Assembly: GCA_035578155.1 (NCBI GenBank) | Contig: JAPWDM010000023.1 | Location: forward strand, 4,972,154 to 5,036,153 | DNA from: Brachynemurus nebulosus | Lineage: Eukaryota; Arthropoda; Insecta; Neuroptera; Myrmeleontidae | Reading direction: 5' to 3' | DNA length: 64,000 nucleotides | In this document: one piece after another, positions 11,396 through 22,915 of the stretch | Position numbering within the stretch: position 1 is the first letter of the stretch | Layout: each line of letters opens with the position of its first letter | Translations under genes and position numbers: made by a program | The notes under the pieces: model-generated | Told to the model about the DNA's origin: nothing | Seen by the model: only the letters and a program-made list of their open reading frames with translations | Databases searched by the model: none

Positions 11396-11736
11396 GAAAA
11401 ATATTTGATATGTTTCGATCAATTAATAGTCAACATCAGCAAATAAAAGTTACTCAAATCGAAGAAAAGAATGAGTTATTTGTCCGTAGAAATTAAAATA
11501 CAAATTCTGAAAACGAGCAAAGAAATATTGAAAAAACTAGATCGACAAAACATTCTGACAAATAACACTACCCAACTAATACTCGCCAATTTGAATGAAA
11601 CTTAACATACTTATTAAACAGCGAAAAATATTAAATACGTGTTTTTTTTTTATTTCGGCTAAATACGCTTTTTAGGGGTAGAAAACACCATTCAACCTCT
11701 GTAGATGAAAACAGTTATAGCTAAATATTTTTGAAA

Positions 11737-12445
11737 CGACATATTTTCTGAAAAAAGGGCTGAGTACCAAATTTGTAGAATTTAAAGCGATGCACTTGAT
11801 AGTGACCCTGAAATCGATTTTCAAGGTTAGTTGAAAATGATTAGCCATTGCCGAACTTTGACCATATCCTGTACCTATAAGCAGTAATTTCATGTATTGA
11901 CTCAATCTATCTTCAAAATTGATTTGTTGCGTTATTTTTCTAAAATAAAAAAAATAAAAACCTGACGAAATGGAAAAATAGGCGCAAAATAGGAAAAATT
12001 AGAAGAAAACATTTTTGGAAGTAATTTTAGAAGTAAAGTTAAGAAAAGATTTAATATCACTCCAATTGTAAGTTAAACATTAACTTTATGTTATATTAGA
12101 AATTTTCAAAATTTTTTAAAATTTTTATTGCTACTCTATAGTTATCATATTAGGAATTCAATTGAACATATGATTAACTATTATTTTTCCGATTGCGATT
12201 GAGCAAGTATTTTTCAAAATTACTTCTTGATCACTTATTTTCTATCTTGCATGTGAAATTCGTTCGAATATACTTTGAACCATTTAGGGATGAAAAGTAA
12301 ACTACTCCTTTTGAAAAATATTAAATGATTTTCAAATGACTTTGGAAATTGACCTCAAGGTCAACTTCAAAGTCATCATCAAGTGCATCACTTTGAACTC
12401 TATAACTTTGGTCCTAAGCACTTTTTTCAGAAAATATATCGTACC
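11737..12445. repeat. Imperfect inverted repeat inside insertion 1
   Basis: The stretch 11737-11850 (ACATATTTTCTGAAAAAAG, then GCGATGCACTTGATAGTG and TTTCAAGGTTAGTTG) is answered in reverse complement at about 12310-12445 (CATCAAGTGCATCACTTTG, then CTTTTTTCAGAAAATATATC). The middle is AT-rich. Confidence 0.6.
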
Positions 12446-14524
12446 ATAATCCACTTCTATGTTGATTCCTGGTCTCTTTTCCTGCGTTTCTAATATTTAT
12501 GTCAATAAAAAATGTGCTACCGTAGACGAGGATGAATAGGTACGCATTCAGACTTCACACCGTATTTTTTTGTATTTATTTTATGAGTAGCTAATCTTTA
12601 ATATATTAAAAATTTACGCGAAGATGGTCACTTTATCAGCAGTATCCAAAAAAATTTAAAAATATCCGTGGTTTTTGAAAAATTAACAAAAATCGTATAA
12701 TTTCTTCTCTATGAAAAATTGGGGTCAAAAGAGACGAGAAAAGAGTAAATGGGGACAACCCGTAGGGTCGACCAAAATTGAAATTCTAATATAAAATAAT
12801 TTCGAACTTTTTGTATTTATACATTCAAAAAAGAAATAATAGGTACTTGATGATTTTCTGTAAAAATAAACGTAGAATCTAAAATAAAGTTTATATACCC
12901 CTGTCGTTTACCCCTAAGTTTATATTCCTCCTATTCTTATTTTAGTTCAAAAAATAATTTTTCAAAAGACTAAGACATAATAATTAATAACAGTGAGATT
13001 CTACGTCCATTTTCAGACTTTTGTCTAATACAGACGTTACCTAGAATTTTTTTTATCTACAAAAACATCAGTCTACAGAATTTAATTTATTAGTTAGGAA
13101 AATAATTCAAATATGTCTCACTAACAATAAATGTCTTAAATGAGTTTAAAAAATCAAAACGATACTGTTTATTAAATTGCGTAAAAGCTAGTAAATGCAA
13201 TAACAGATATGATGAATTTATAAGGATTTTCTTGTACTACAAAATCTTAAAAATATGGGAACGCATACTTTTTTTTCGTTAATTGTGTTTTATTTTTTTG
13301 CACAAAATTTTAAAAATACTTTATTTTCTTAAGAAAGGGAGGCAACTTTAGTCACAAATATGCCTATGAACAGTTTTTGGTAATCCGGGAAAAACGAAAA
13401 CACTTTTTAAAATTTTTTTATTGTTAAAATCGAAATGTTCTTTTAAAGAGGGTTAAAATTACCATATTTTATATTAAAATTTTGACACAATCACTCCCTA
13501 ACTAACGAGCCTTACTTAATATTAGAAAATTGAGAAAAAACACGTCAATTAGATTTTTTTACACAGATTTTATTTGTTATATAATTCAAAAGGATATTTT
13601 AAAAATGTGTATGAATGGCTTTCATTAAATAAATTTCAATATATTTTCCATTTATTTTAACAGTGGAATGTCCTTATTAGTGGCTATACTTTCGGCTTGG
13701 AGCGAACTAGACGAAGATTTTCTTCTAAAACCAAATTTAATAATTAATTAAAGAAATAAAAAAAAATTTGTGGATTTCCTACCGTTCAAATATAATCTTT
13801 ATTGTATGTAAAAATGTTATTACATTTTTTCAAAAAACTGTAAGTAAACTGTAAAATTTTCTTTCTCTCTATGTTAAAATAGAGAAATGTTTCTCTATGT
13901 TAAAATAGAGAAATGTTTCCTTTTTAATTTATTTTTAACTCTTTTTAAATGATTCACTTTAAAATTTTTTAATATTTCTTAATCGAAATTTCATAAAAGA
14001 ATGTGTCAAAATTTAAAAAAATTTTTCTTTGTTAAAAAAAAAAAAAATTGAATGTGCAAAATTATTTAATATTAGAATACTCTGATTATACAATTCTAAT
14101 CATAACTGTATTGTCAATTGGATAGAAAATTACGTAAAAATATTATTGTTTGAATATGATTTAACGTAATTTTTATACGATTGAAGCAAACTCTTATTAA
14201 TTTTAGGAAGGTGTAAATATAATCTAAATTCTGATCATATCACATAACAGATATCGTCGGGATTTTTTTTTTCAAAAAAAATGGAACAGAGATACATTAT
14301 AAAAACATTTAACTGACAAAGAAATAGAATATAGCCGAATCGTTAAATTGGATTAAAAAAATCATGACACGCTACTTATAAAACGGTTTTTTTCGAATTT
14401 AGCTCGCAAAAAATGAGACAGAAAAAAAAAGAATGCGAGTGCGAGTGAAATGGAGAACGACATATTTCCTAGTTTTTCTCGAAAAGTAAATAATTTAGAG
14501 CAACGGTATAAAAACATTTTTATG

Positions 14525-14675
14525 CATTTTACCTTTTACTATGGCTTGGTGTAAAAAAAAAATTGAAAAATTGCTTAATTCTGGCAAAAAACTCATTTTG
14601 TTGACAAAAAACGCCCGGAAAACCTACTTCTGGGCATCCGACGTGTCTGGCTAACGAACTCATCCAACGATTTGG

Positions 14676-14735
<60 letters not shown>

Positions 14736-14856
14736 TTTAGTGAATATCATTTTCGTATTCTAGGGACCTCAAAACATATTTCTGATATGGTCTCGGGCTT
14801 AGGTCGCACCATGACACCTGGCGTAAAAGCTGAATTTCCAGTTTTGGAAATTCGCT
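14525..14856 (-). mobile_element. Family H element with TA run
   Basis: Reverse orientation. It shows GGGCATCCGACGTGTCTGG and CTAACGAACTCATCCAACG, then (TA)n at 14678-14732, AATTTTAGTGAATATCATTT, a CATGACACC block and the end hairpin GCTGAATTTCCAGTTTTGG continuing AAATTCGCT. Confidence 0.7.
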
Positions 14857-14860
14857 AAAA

Positions 14861-15945
14861 AATGACTATAGAAACAAAAATATCAACATGATTGAATTTC
14901 AAAAAATACGCATTTCACTCATTTCGCTACTGCCAGTGAGATTGGAATAGGAAACTACATTATTTCTTTTTAAAAGAAATTTATCATAAATACAATGAAT
15001 CATAAAAAAATCGCGGGTAACCCAGAAATTGTTCAGCCAGTTTAACCCAAAAGGAATGTTTGATATTAAACCAGGACGTCAAAATAATCAAAAATATTAT
15101 TGAAATTAAGCAAATAAAATTTTTATTTTATTCATTTAAGGTACGAATATTTTATAGAAAAATTATGCTTATGAACAAAACTCAGTGATAATAACCAGCA
15201 ATAACAAATATGCCAAAGCCGACTTTAAGCAGCAAAAGTCGAGATAATTCTTACTTTAGTTTAAAGTTGACTTTTACACTAACCGAGCTTTAAATTTGAT
15301 TGTAAAACAGTACCTTAAACCGCTTATGGGCACGAACGAAATATGGCTTTGGATTAGTTTTAATAAGATCTACAATCCACCAAAGTTTCAAAAATTTTTA
15401 ACGGCCGGTTTTACATTCACATTTAAAACCGACTTTAACACTAAAGCCAACTTTAAAACTGATTTTATTTTTGGTACTGTTTTACAATCAAATTTAAAGC
15501 TCCGTTAGTGTAAAAGTCGACTTTAAACTAAAGTAAGAATTATCTCGACTTTTACTGCTTAAAGTTGGCTTTAACATATTTGTTATTGCTGATTATTATC
15601 ATTGAATTTTGTTTATAAGCATAATTTTTCTATAAAATATTCGTACCTTAAATAAATAAAATAAAAATCTTTTTTGTTTGCTTATTTTCAATAATATTTT
15701 TGATTATTTTTACGTTTTGGATTAATATCAAACATTCCCTTTGGATTAAACTAACTGAACGATTTCTGGGTTAACCGCGATTTCTTTTATGATTTATTGT
15801 ATTTATGATAAACTTTTAAAAAGAAAATAATAATGTAATTTTCTATTCCAATCTCACTGACAGTAGCGAAATGAGTGAAATGCGTATTTCTTGAAATTCA
15901 GTCATGTTGATATTTTCGTTTCTATAGTTATTTTTTTTAAATGTA
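14861..15945. repeat. Inverted arms spanning two insertions
   Basis: 14861-15311 matches 15474-15945 in inverted orientation (TATAGAAACAAAAATATCAA against TTGATATTTTCGTTTCTATA; AATATGCCAAAGCCGACTTT against its complement). One arm is the right part of insertion 1 and the other the left part of insertion 2. Members of one CGGCCGG family therefore sit head to head across 97 bp of host fold-back DNA. Confidence 0.75.
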
Positions 15946-15946
15946 A

Positions 15947-16988
15947 TGCCGGGTACACACTGAGACAAACATTGTTAGCTAACACGAATGTCAGCTAACT
16001 TTTGTTAGCGAACAATGTTTCTGAACATTTGTTAACTAACAAAGTTAGTTAACATGAATGTACACACTGAAATTTCAATTTTTTTAGAACATTTGGTATT
16101 TTATTGTTGTTACATGTTTTTATTCATTATTGATATAAAAAAAATATCAAGTAGTGATGATGACGTTATGGTATAGTTAAGTGTGATTTTTGATTGGACA
16201 TATCAATCGGCCGGGAAACCCAACGAGAAAGGATTAAGTTTTTTTAGAAACGAACGGGAACATATAATTTCCACGGGATTGGGACTGGCACTAAAGGTGG
16301 TAATCGAAGCAAAAACCGAGTTCCTTTGGAAATTTGATTAAAACTGAGAAATCGGGTGGAACTGAGACTTATCGGAATTTGACTTTTTTTTCAGGATTGG
16401 CAAATCAACTTCGGGGGGAATGGCAAATCAACTTCGGGAGTAGGTGAGAACAAGATATAAAAATTCTCAGCGATATCTCTACTTTGGATATCAAAATAAA
16501 GAAGAAAAAAAAGGTGGATAAAAAGTGTTTTGCAATAATGTTGTATAGCTTTAGAATTACAGAATAATTTGCGAATTCAAGATGCAAGTAAAATCAGAAA
16601 CTTCTACAGAATGTCTAAAACAGATTTTTAAATATTCATTAAACCGCAAATCATCAAAAAATTAAAAAATAAAAAAATAAAAACTCCTAATAAAAAGTAT
16701 AGCAAATATAAATTATACAAATACATAAAAAATAAAAAATAAACTTGTTCAAATACAAAACAAATATTTTGTTTCATTAAAAAATGTTTTAATTCAAACT
16801 AGCTAACATTCAAACTCTTTGAAGTTTACCGCTCGTCAATGGAAAACATAATAACACGCTAAATAACATTTTTTTAACAAAAATGTTATTTAAAAATGTT
16901 AGTACAACAGAAATCAAATGAACATGTTAGTGAACAATGTTAGCGAACTGTGTTAGCTAACAATGTTCGTCTCAGTGTGTACCCGGGG
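15947..16988. mobile_element. TIR element with CCGGGTACACACTGAGAC ends
   Basis: The left end is TGCCGGGTACACACTGAGAC. The right end is GTCTCAGTGTGTACCCGGGG. TAA flanks both sides. Subterminal DNA repeats short palindromes such as GTTAGCTAAC and GTTAGCGAAC. The interior (about 16130-16800) has no recognisable coding sequence. Confidence 0.7.
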
Positions 16989-17430
16989 TAAGATTGGCTA
17001 CGATACTTCATAGTTCGTTTTATCCATGCAACACTTAAAAGTCCTCTAACAAAAGTAAGCAGACCTGATCATTGTAAAACAATGCTAAAAATAAAGTCGA
17101 CTTTAAATTAAAAGTAGCTAACATTCAAACTCTTTGAAGTTTACCGCTCGTCAATGGAAAACATAATAACACGCTAAATAACATTTTTTTAACAAAAATG
17201 TTATTTAAAAATGTTAGTACAACAGAAATCAAATGAACATGTTAGTGAACAATGTTAGCGAACTGTGTTAGCTAACAATGTTCGTCTCAGTGTGTACCCG
17301 GGGTAAGATTGGCTACGATACTTCATAGTTCGTTTTATCCATGCAACACTTAAAAGTCCTCTAACAAAAGTAAGCAGACCTGATCATTGTAAAACAATGC
17401 TAAAAATAAAGTCGACTTTAAATTAAAAGT
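16801..17430. repeat. Exact 315 bp tandem duplication
   Basis: 16801-17115 and 17116-17430 appear identical base for base when read side by side, both opening AGCTAACATTCAAACTCTTT. The unit includes the right end of the 15947 element, so its terminus occurs twice. Very recent duplication or an assembly artefact. Confidence 0.9.
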
Positions 17431-17508
17431 AGCTTCAATTAAAGAACCTTTAAAATTATAAATGTAAAACCGGCCGTAAGAGATACAGTTGGATACCTTT
17501 CCTTGTAA

Positions 17509-18193
17509 GTAGGGAATGAAATTTATTCGTCAGAAAAATAATTTCTCTACTTTCACATGCTACATATTACATCAAATCCATAAAAACAATTGTACGGAGC
17601 ACTATTTGTGCCAGTACAACTTACACTTCGCGGACTTGTATTTTATCGTAATGTTGAACAGTTTTAAAATTATTTTAAGAATAAAAGAAATGAACCTTTA
17701 GGAAAATAAATTTTTTATATGAATTTTAATTTGTTTTGTACAATAAAATAAATTTTAATACAGTTGTAAAAAAAAGGAAAAACTGAACGAGTTACACAAT
17801 TTATAATACTGAAAGTAATAAAGTCCTTTTTTTATTGACACATCCCTTTTTTACGAGCGTTCAAAAGATTTTTGTCTGACAAATAATATAATATCATGTT
17901 TTGGTGATAGTGGAAACACGCCACAGTAGATACCCTGTGAAATGAACACATATTTATGATTTCAAGGAAAATGATATCCCAAATTAAAGTACACAACCGG
18001 TATAATTTTATGGTCGTCCATACTTTTTTTCTTTTTTTGTGATGTGTATACATATTTGGATTTTATGATGATTTGTATTTTTTGTTTTACTGCTTTGTAA
18101 TTTAGTTTATTGATAATTTTCAGCTTTGTTTCATTACCTATCTTACGTAAAAATATTGTTTGAACATAAAAAAATTGTTAGATATATACATAC

Positions 18194-18196
<3 letters not shown>
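17509..18196. other. AT-rich sequence, nothing recognised
   Basis: Short frames only, no supported element ends. Confidence 0.5.

Positions 18197-18281
<85 letters not shown>
18197..18281. repeat. (TA)n microsatellite
   Basis: About 42 TA units following CATACGTACA. Confidence 0.95.
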
Positions 18282-18285
<4 letters not shown>

Positions 18286-19776
18286 ACGTTCTGTAGAACG
18301 TTTTGAGAAATTTAAAAAAAAAAAAATTGTTAATTTCCTAAATTAATTTTATTGAACTTTTTGTTGCCTCTAACTGTACCTTGACTGTACCTTTTGTTGA
18401 AACTAACTGTACATTGAGTGTGTCGCACTTATGTCATTTTTTTTTTGTATGTTGGTATTACGACTGCAATGCAATTTTCGCGCTATATTAGCTTATATAT
18501 ATACCAGCTGTTCCCTTGTGACAGCCTCATTTCTTTAATTCGATTTTTATCAATCACGATTGGACTTCTGTGAACAGGAATTTTGTAACTAAATATGTGA
18601 AAATTGGTATAAACTTTTTGGAAATGGATATTGAGTGACAAGTACCATAGTGGAAATTAGTATGTAAACTGGAAAGCACATGTTACCTTTAAATGGACAA
18701 ATTCAGGATGAAATCAACTCGCTGACGGTTTAGATTTGGAGTTTACGCATTTTTATGTGGATTACATCATACTTGGACAATCATCACAGTTTCAACGTTC
18801 TAAAGTCCATTTTACATCATCTTCAAAGTTTAGTTAAGTAATCTTTTTGGCATGTTTTATTTCCTTTTTTTGCAAATTAATTGCATGGTGCTTTCTTTAA
18901 TTAATAAATTAACTTTTGTTTGGTGAATCTAAAGTGTAAAACAGTTGACTTTTCTGCAATTTAACTTTCTTGTAATGTGTAGTTTTCATTTAACGTAAAA
19001 CAGTTGAATATCTATTCGTATTGACTTTTCTGTCACTCAAACCATTGTTAAATCTTTATAATGTTCTTTCATTTAATCGTAATTAAGGCTACCTACATGA
19101 GTTACATAACCTACCTAACCTAGTCATGAATTTTAAATTATAACGTGCATGTATATTAGTCAGTAAATATTTCTATCTTGTTAAATTTCCCTATCTTTCT
19201 TACGTTCCTTTTTTGTAGTTTATTAAAATTATTGTATTTCGTAATTTTCTCTATATTTTCCTGCGTTATGCTAATTTTCTTGTTCTTTATTTTATCTTGC
19301 TAAAATATATACTGACTAACTAACTTTTAGTATTATGTAATTTATTTCTAAACTAATTTGTTGCTATTTTATAATTACTTTGTTGCTACTTTACAATTTT
19401 CCTAAATTTTAATAATTTACATTGTAATTGTTATTTAACCAAGAAATTGTTGTTAATTATTTATTGTAACAAATACTTTTATCACTTAATAATCTAATTT
19501 TTTAGTACAAAACTTCACTTTGGGAACAATCTGAAATTAACATTCACGACCCTGAAATTGTACTAAAAATTGTACAATTGAACAATTAAACATTTAAAAC
19601 AAAAAAAATATGTATGACTGAACTAGCCAAAGAAAATAAATTTTAATTCAAACTGAAAATTTTTATTATTTAAAATTTTCCTTATTTTTTTTTTCAGCAA
19701 TAAGAAATTTTCTCAACACTATCTTTTAAAATTTAATTTCAATAAGTTTAATTTTTTTATTACCTAACAATATACT

Positions 19777-19780
<4 letters not shown>
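18282..19780. other. AT-rich sequence, no firm feature
   Basis: It begins TGTTACGTTCTG and includes a TATATATATACC box near 18500. TTATTGTAACA occurs near 19472. The TGTTAC/GTAACA pair could be LTR ends, but no matching flank duplication or primer site is visible, so no call is made. Confidence 0.4.
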
Positions 19781-19781
<1 letters not shown>

Positions 19782-19842
<61 letters not shown>

Positions 19843-19855
19843 AAATTTTCTTCAC

Positions 19856-19932
<77 letters not shown>
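19782..19932. repeat. Two adjacent (TA)n runs
   Basis: TA runs at 19782-19838 and 19860-19932 separated by GTATAAATTTTCTTCACACA. Confidence 0.95.
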
Positions 19933-19936
<4 letters not shown>

Positions 19937-20041
19937 ACGTAATTTATACTCACAGAAAGTATTAAGTCTCTAGTAATCATAAACGCAGTGGACGAGTTTA
20001 CATGTGTTTTATTTATTCCGTTGTAAAAGTGTGAACTCAAT

Positions 20042-20262
20042 ATGTCGACCGTTTCAAAAATTGAATATCGTGTAGTCATAAAATTTCTGACAAAAAAGGA
20101 TAAACTCCAGAACAAATTAAGGACAGATTGGATGGTGTATACGGTAAAGCCGTGCTAAAGGTTTCGCTTGCGGTACGAGTCCCTCAACGACGATGATCGT
20201 TCTGGATGTCCGGCAGATTCGATCACTTCCGAAAACATCGCTCTTGTAGAATCGCTACAAAG
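20042..20262 (+). pseudogene. mariner transposase N-terminal fragment
   Basis: From ATG at 20042: MSTVSKIEYRVVIKFLTKK, then a frame change after which PEQIKDRLDGVYGKAV can be read, then ESLNDDDRSGCPADSITSEN. This is the first helix-turn-helix part of a mariner transposase. The last segment corresponds to the D-x-RSGRP hinge found in the family. Frameshifts and loss of the catalytic domain make it dead. No terminal repeats were identified. Confidence 0.7.
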
Positions 20263-20909
20263 AATTTGCTTATTATTATAAAGGCATAGAGATGCTTATC
20301 CCACCTTATAATGAGTGTATTGAAATAGAGGGCGGTTATATAGAAAAATAAATTCTTTTCACTGTTCTCGCAGTCACACTCGCAAACACACGCAGCCGGT
20401 CTTCTTGCTTGATGTAAAAAAAAAATGACAAGCTCTCAATGTCAATCACTTGATTTGACTTTCGCTTTATGTTTTATGGTCTTTGGCGTTTCGGTTCACC
20501 AAAAAACATGACCCTTTCACCTATTTTTTTTAAACTTATAGCAATATTTGGCAGTTGTGACGAAGGATACTCAAATTTTCGCGACAATTTTTCGTCACGC
20601 CAAAAAAAAAAATAATTCTGCAGATAAATAAAATTTAACTTTCTAATTACCATACGTAACAATTTAACTCTCTTTTTTATTTATAAAATTGTGTGGTTTC
20701 AGTAAACTTATTTTTAAAAAACGTTATAGTTCCAAGCAATACGTAATAGGGACATGCGTTTTAGAACTGCAATAAAAGTTTGACACCATCTTTATAAAAA
20801 AAATTAAATCAAAAATTAAAGTAAATGTAGGTAGGTCATCTAAATAGGAGTTAATAACTTTATTTAAATAAAATAAATGACAGTATCTTCATTCCGTATA
20901 TAGTTTTAA

Positions 20910-21812
20910 CCCTAGAATCATACGTACACGTCAAAACGACGTACGAACTTCTCTACCTGCTCCAATACTACGACTTGTTGTTACTTGTTTGCCGTGAGAT
21001 TTCTGTTATCTAATTTATTTGTTATTATAACAGACCACATATATTTTTTTTGTTTATAGTCATTGTCGTTTTGTTTGTATTGAAATAGTGTCCGTCAAAA
21101 GGACGTCGATGTATGATTAACGTATGTTTTTTTTGAAGATTTTGTACACTACATATAAAAGTTTTCCTAATTTTTTTTTAAAATTTATTAAAGATATGGA
21201 TGTTATAATTAATTTATTCAATGATTATGATAATGTGAAAGATGATTACAGCTGTTTGACTTATAGAGACGACATAATACTGAAGTTTTAATATATTGAA
21301 TTGAAAACTAAAGAATGCATTTCGAATGACTTAATAAAAGATTAACAATTTATTTTGTGGAAAATATTTTAATTTTTATTATTTTTTGAGATCTTATTCG
21401 AAAAATTATTAACAAATTTTAAAAAATTTACAAATGTGCCTAATGGGGAAATAACTACATATCTATAGGAATATTTATGACTGAGAAATTTCACATTCTG
21501 TAAAGTCACACATGTCCACTGACTCATAATAGTTCATAAATTAATTATTACAATTGATGTATTTATCTATTTTTTAATTTTTATAATGAAAATATGCTTT
21601 GATAAAAAGATTAAAAAAATTAATAAATATTTACATTAAAAAATTTGTCCAACTCCAATTTTTTTAAATATTTTGTTCGCTTTTGTAGTATTGTTATGTA
21701 AAAAAAATGTTTTTTGCAAATAAACTCTAAAACTCTCCGTAAAAAGTCCATCCGTCAAAACGACGTCGATGTATGATTAACGTTTCTCGTAGACCAACGT
21801 ATGACTCTAGGG
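20910..21812 (+). mobile_element. piggyBac-like nonautonomous element, copy 1
   Basis: TTAA at 20906-20909 and 21813-21816. The ends are CCCTAGAATCATACGT and ACGTATGACTCTAGGG. The end sequence and TTAA duplication match the piggyBac superfamily (canonical ends CCCTAGAA). Subterminal direct repeats GACGTCGATGTATGATTAAC occur near both ends. A 31-codon frame (21196-21291) is conserved in all three copies here. Too short for a transposase gene. Confidence 0.85.
21196..21291 (+). pseudogene. 31-codon conserved frame in the piggyBac-like family
   Basis: Reads MDVIINLFNDYDNVKDDYSC then LTYRDDIILKF and stop. Copy 2 (30926-31021) and copy 3 (minus, 45166-45261) keep the frame with one residue change at most. 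It may be the remaining N-terminus of the lost transposase or an unrelated leader. Not recognised. Confidence 0.4.
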
Positions 21813-21831
21813 TTAACCTTCCTTATTCCTA

Positions 21832-22621
21832 AAAAGTAGAATCACCAATAAACACAACAGAAAAGATACTTTTATGGCTGGAAGCAAAGTAACTAAAACA
21901 TTTTACCCATAACCGATAGCCGAGCACATAATTATTTCCCATGAGAATGACAAATGAATAAGCAAGATACGCGGGTAGCGGTAAGCAAAACTATCTGGTA
22001 CAGAAATAGTTCCTATAGTTATGGTAAAAGTAAAGTAAGTAACTTAAAATATTTGTTACTAATCTCATAGTATATCTCATAGTATACGACACATAAAATT
22101 AAATCAGCGCTTCCACCATGTAATTGAAAATTTCGATTCGCTCGCTCGAGGCTTTATTATATAAATTAATGCTCAAAATAACGTGTTCACGCATGCATAT
22201 AATGTTAGGCAATAATGATGAATCACACGAAGCACCGGGTTTCGACTTCCTACCCCACCCCCACCCATTTTTAGTCATATCAGATTGGGAATTTCAAATA
22301 GTATATAGTATTTTGCATAGAGAATTTTGATTATAGAAATATGGACTGGAATTTAATCGATTTTGGTTACACTGTGGCTTTTGTATTATTCAAAATACGT
22401 AATTTTTTTTTCTTTTAATTGTACATATTTTTTTCATAAAATGGTCATGCGCTATCAAGCAGCAATGTTTCTAAATATTTGAAGGTTAATATGTTGGTTC
22501 TATTATTACAGGCGATATAAATGCAGCAGTATTTTACAGGTATGTACCCGTGCCCATAGGCCATACATAGGTGTGTGCGTACAACCTTACGAACGACTGA
22601 TTGACCATAAGCAAGAGAATC
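21832..22621. other. AT-rich sequence, nothing recognised
   Basis: No element ends or coding motif supported. Confidence 0.5.
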
Positions 22622-22915
22622 ACAACTAAGGGACCAAACTAGAATGTCTATCAAACTGTTCCACTTGTCGCCAGTGGGTGACGTAAAATCTCCCCACTAT
22701 GCGTGTAGGTACACACTGTTTGCAATGGTGTTGGTTTGGGGTTTGCTTCTGTGTGCGTATTCACACACACTACTACAAAACACCTATTATGGAACAGACC
22801 AACCTGTCCAATTCAAGTAACAATGTCTAACAATACATTACAATGCATTGTGCGTTCGGTGATTGACACCGACTGACTACATGCCTTAAGGTAGTTACTG
22901 TGTGACATGCTAGTA
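22622..22915 (-). repeat. Repeat R-A, copy 1
   Basis: Shares with 62690-62993, in opposite orientation, GGGACCAAACTAGA, TGTTCCACTTGT, GACGTAAAATCTCCCCAC, CACACTGTTTGCAATGGTG, GTGTGCGTATTCACACA and AACAATGTCTAACAAT. Richer in GC than its flanks. No coding frame persists in both copies. Confidence 0.7.

Larger units (their letters stand above)
10710..15314. mobile_element. Composite insertion 1, TTA target duplication
   Basis: The left end is CGGCCGGTTTTACATTCATA. The right end, read inward, is GGTACTGTTTTACAATCAAA, a diverged match. TTA flanks both sides (10707-10709, 15315-15317). It interrupts the right arm of the fold-back at a position recognisable from the left arm. The interior is mostly AT-rich DNA plus two family H copies (10890-11395, 14525-14856) and an inverted pair at 11737-12445. 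The rest, 12446-14440, shows nothing recognisable. Confidence 0.75.
15412..17476. mobile_element. Composite insertion 2 (CGGCCGG ends, TAA duplication)
   Basis: Starts CGGCCGGTTTTACATTCA and ends ATGTAAAACCGGCCG, with TAA on both sides (15409-15411, 17477-17479). Same terminal family as insertion 1. It contains another inverted-repeat element (15947-16988) and a 315 bp exact tandem duplication. Nonautonomous PIF/Harbinger-like by its TWA duplication (inference). Confidence 0.8.
9092..17505. mobile_element. Fold-back element (net ~1.7 kb) split by two later insertions
   Basis: The left end is CAAGGAACGGTATCC preceded by TAA. The right end is GGATACCTTTCCTTG followed by TAA. The left arm is 9092-about 9780. 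Its inverted partner is in three pieces: about 10155-10709, 15315-15411 and 17477-17505, separated by insertions 10710-15314 and 15412-17476. Junction continuity is visible: the arm text CACCCCCTTA resumes at AAACCGCTTATGGG, and CAAAAATTTTTAA resumes at GAGATACAG. Removing both insertions and one duplicate each leaves about 1.74 kb. The centre (9874-10162) holds a cysteine-rich reading frame. Confidence 0.85.
20383..21831. repeat. Repeat R-B, copy interrupted by a piggyBac-like element
   Basis: 20383-20909 plus 21813-21831 match 54665-55214 over their whole length (GCCGGTCTTCTTGCTTGATG, TCACTTGATTTGACTTTCGC, TAGGTAGGTCATCTAAATA, TAGTTTTAACCTTCCTTATT), except that this copy is opened at TTAA by a 903 bp element. 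It contains a hairpin GTGACGAA..TTCGTCAC. Unclassified. Confidence 0.8.

Noticed and set aside
18283..19472. Possible solo LTR (TGTTAC ... GTAACA with an internal TATA box)
   Set aside because: No flanking duplication, no primer-binding site and no second copy were seen; short inverted ends of this kind arise by chance.
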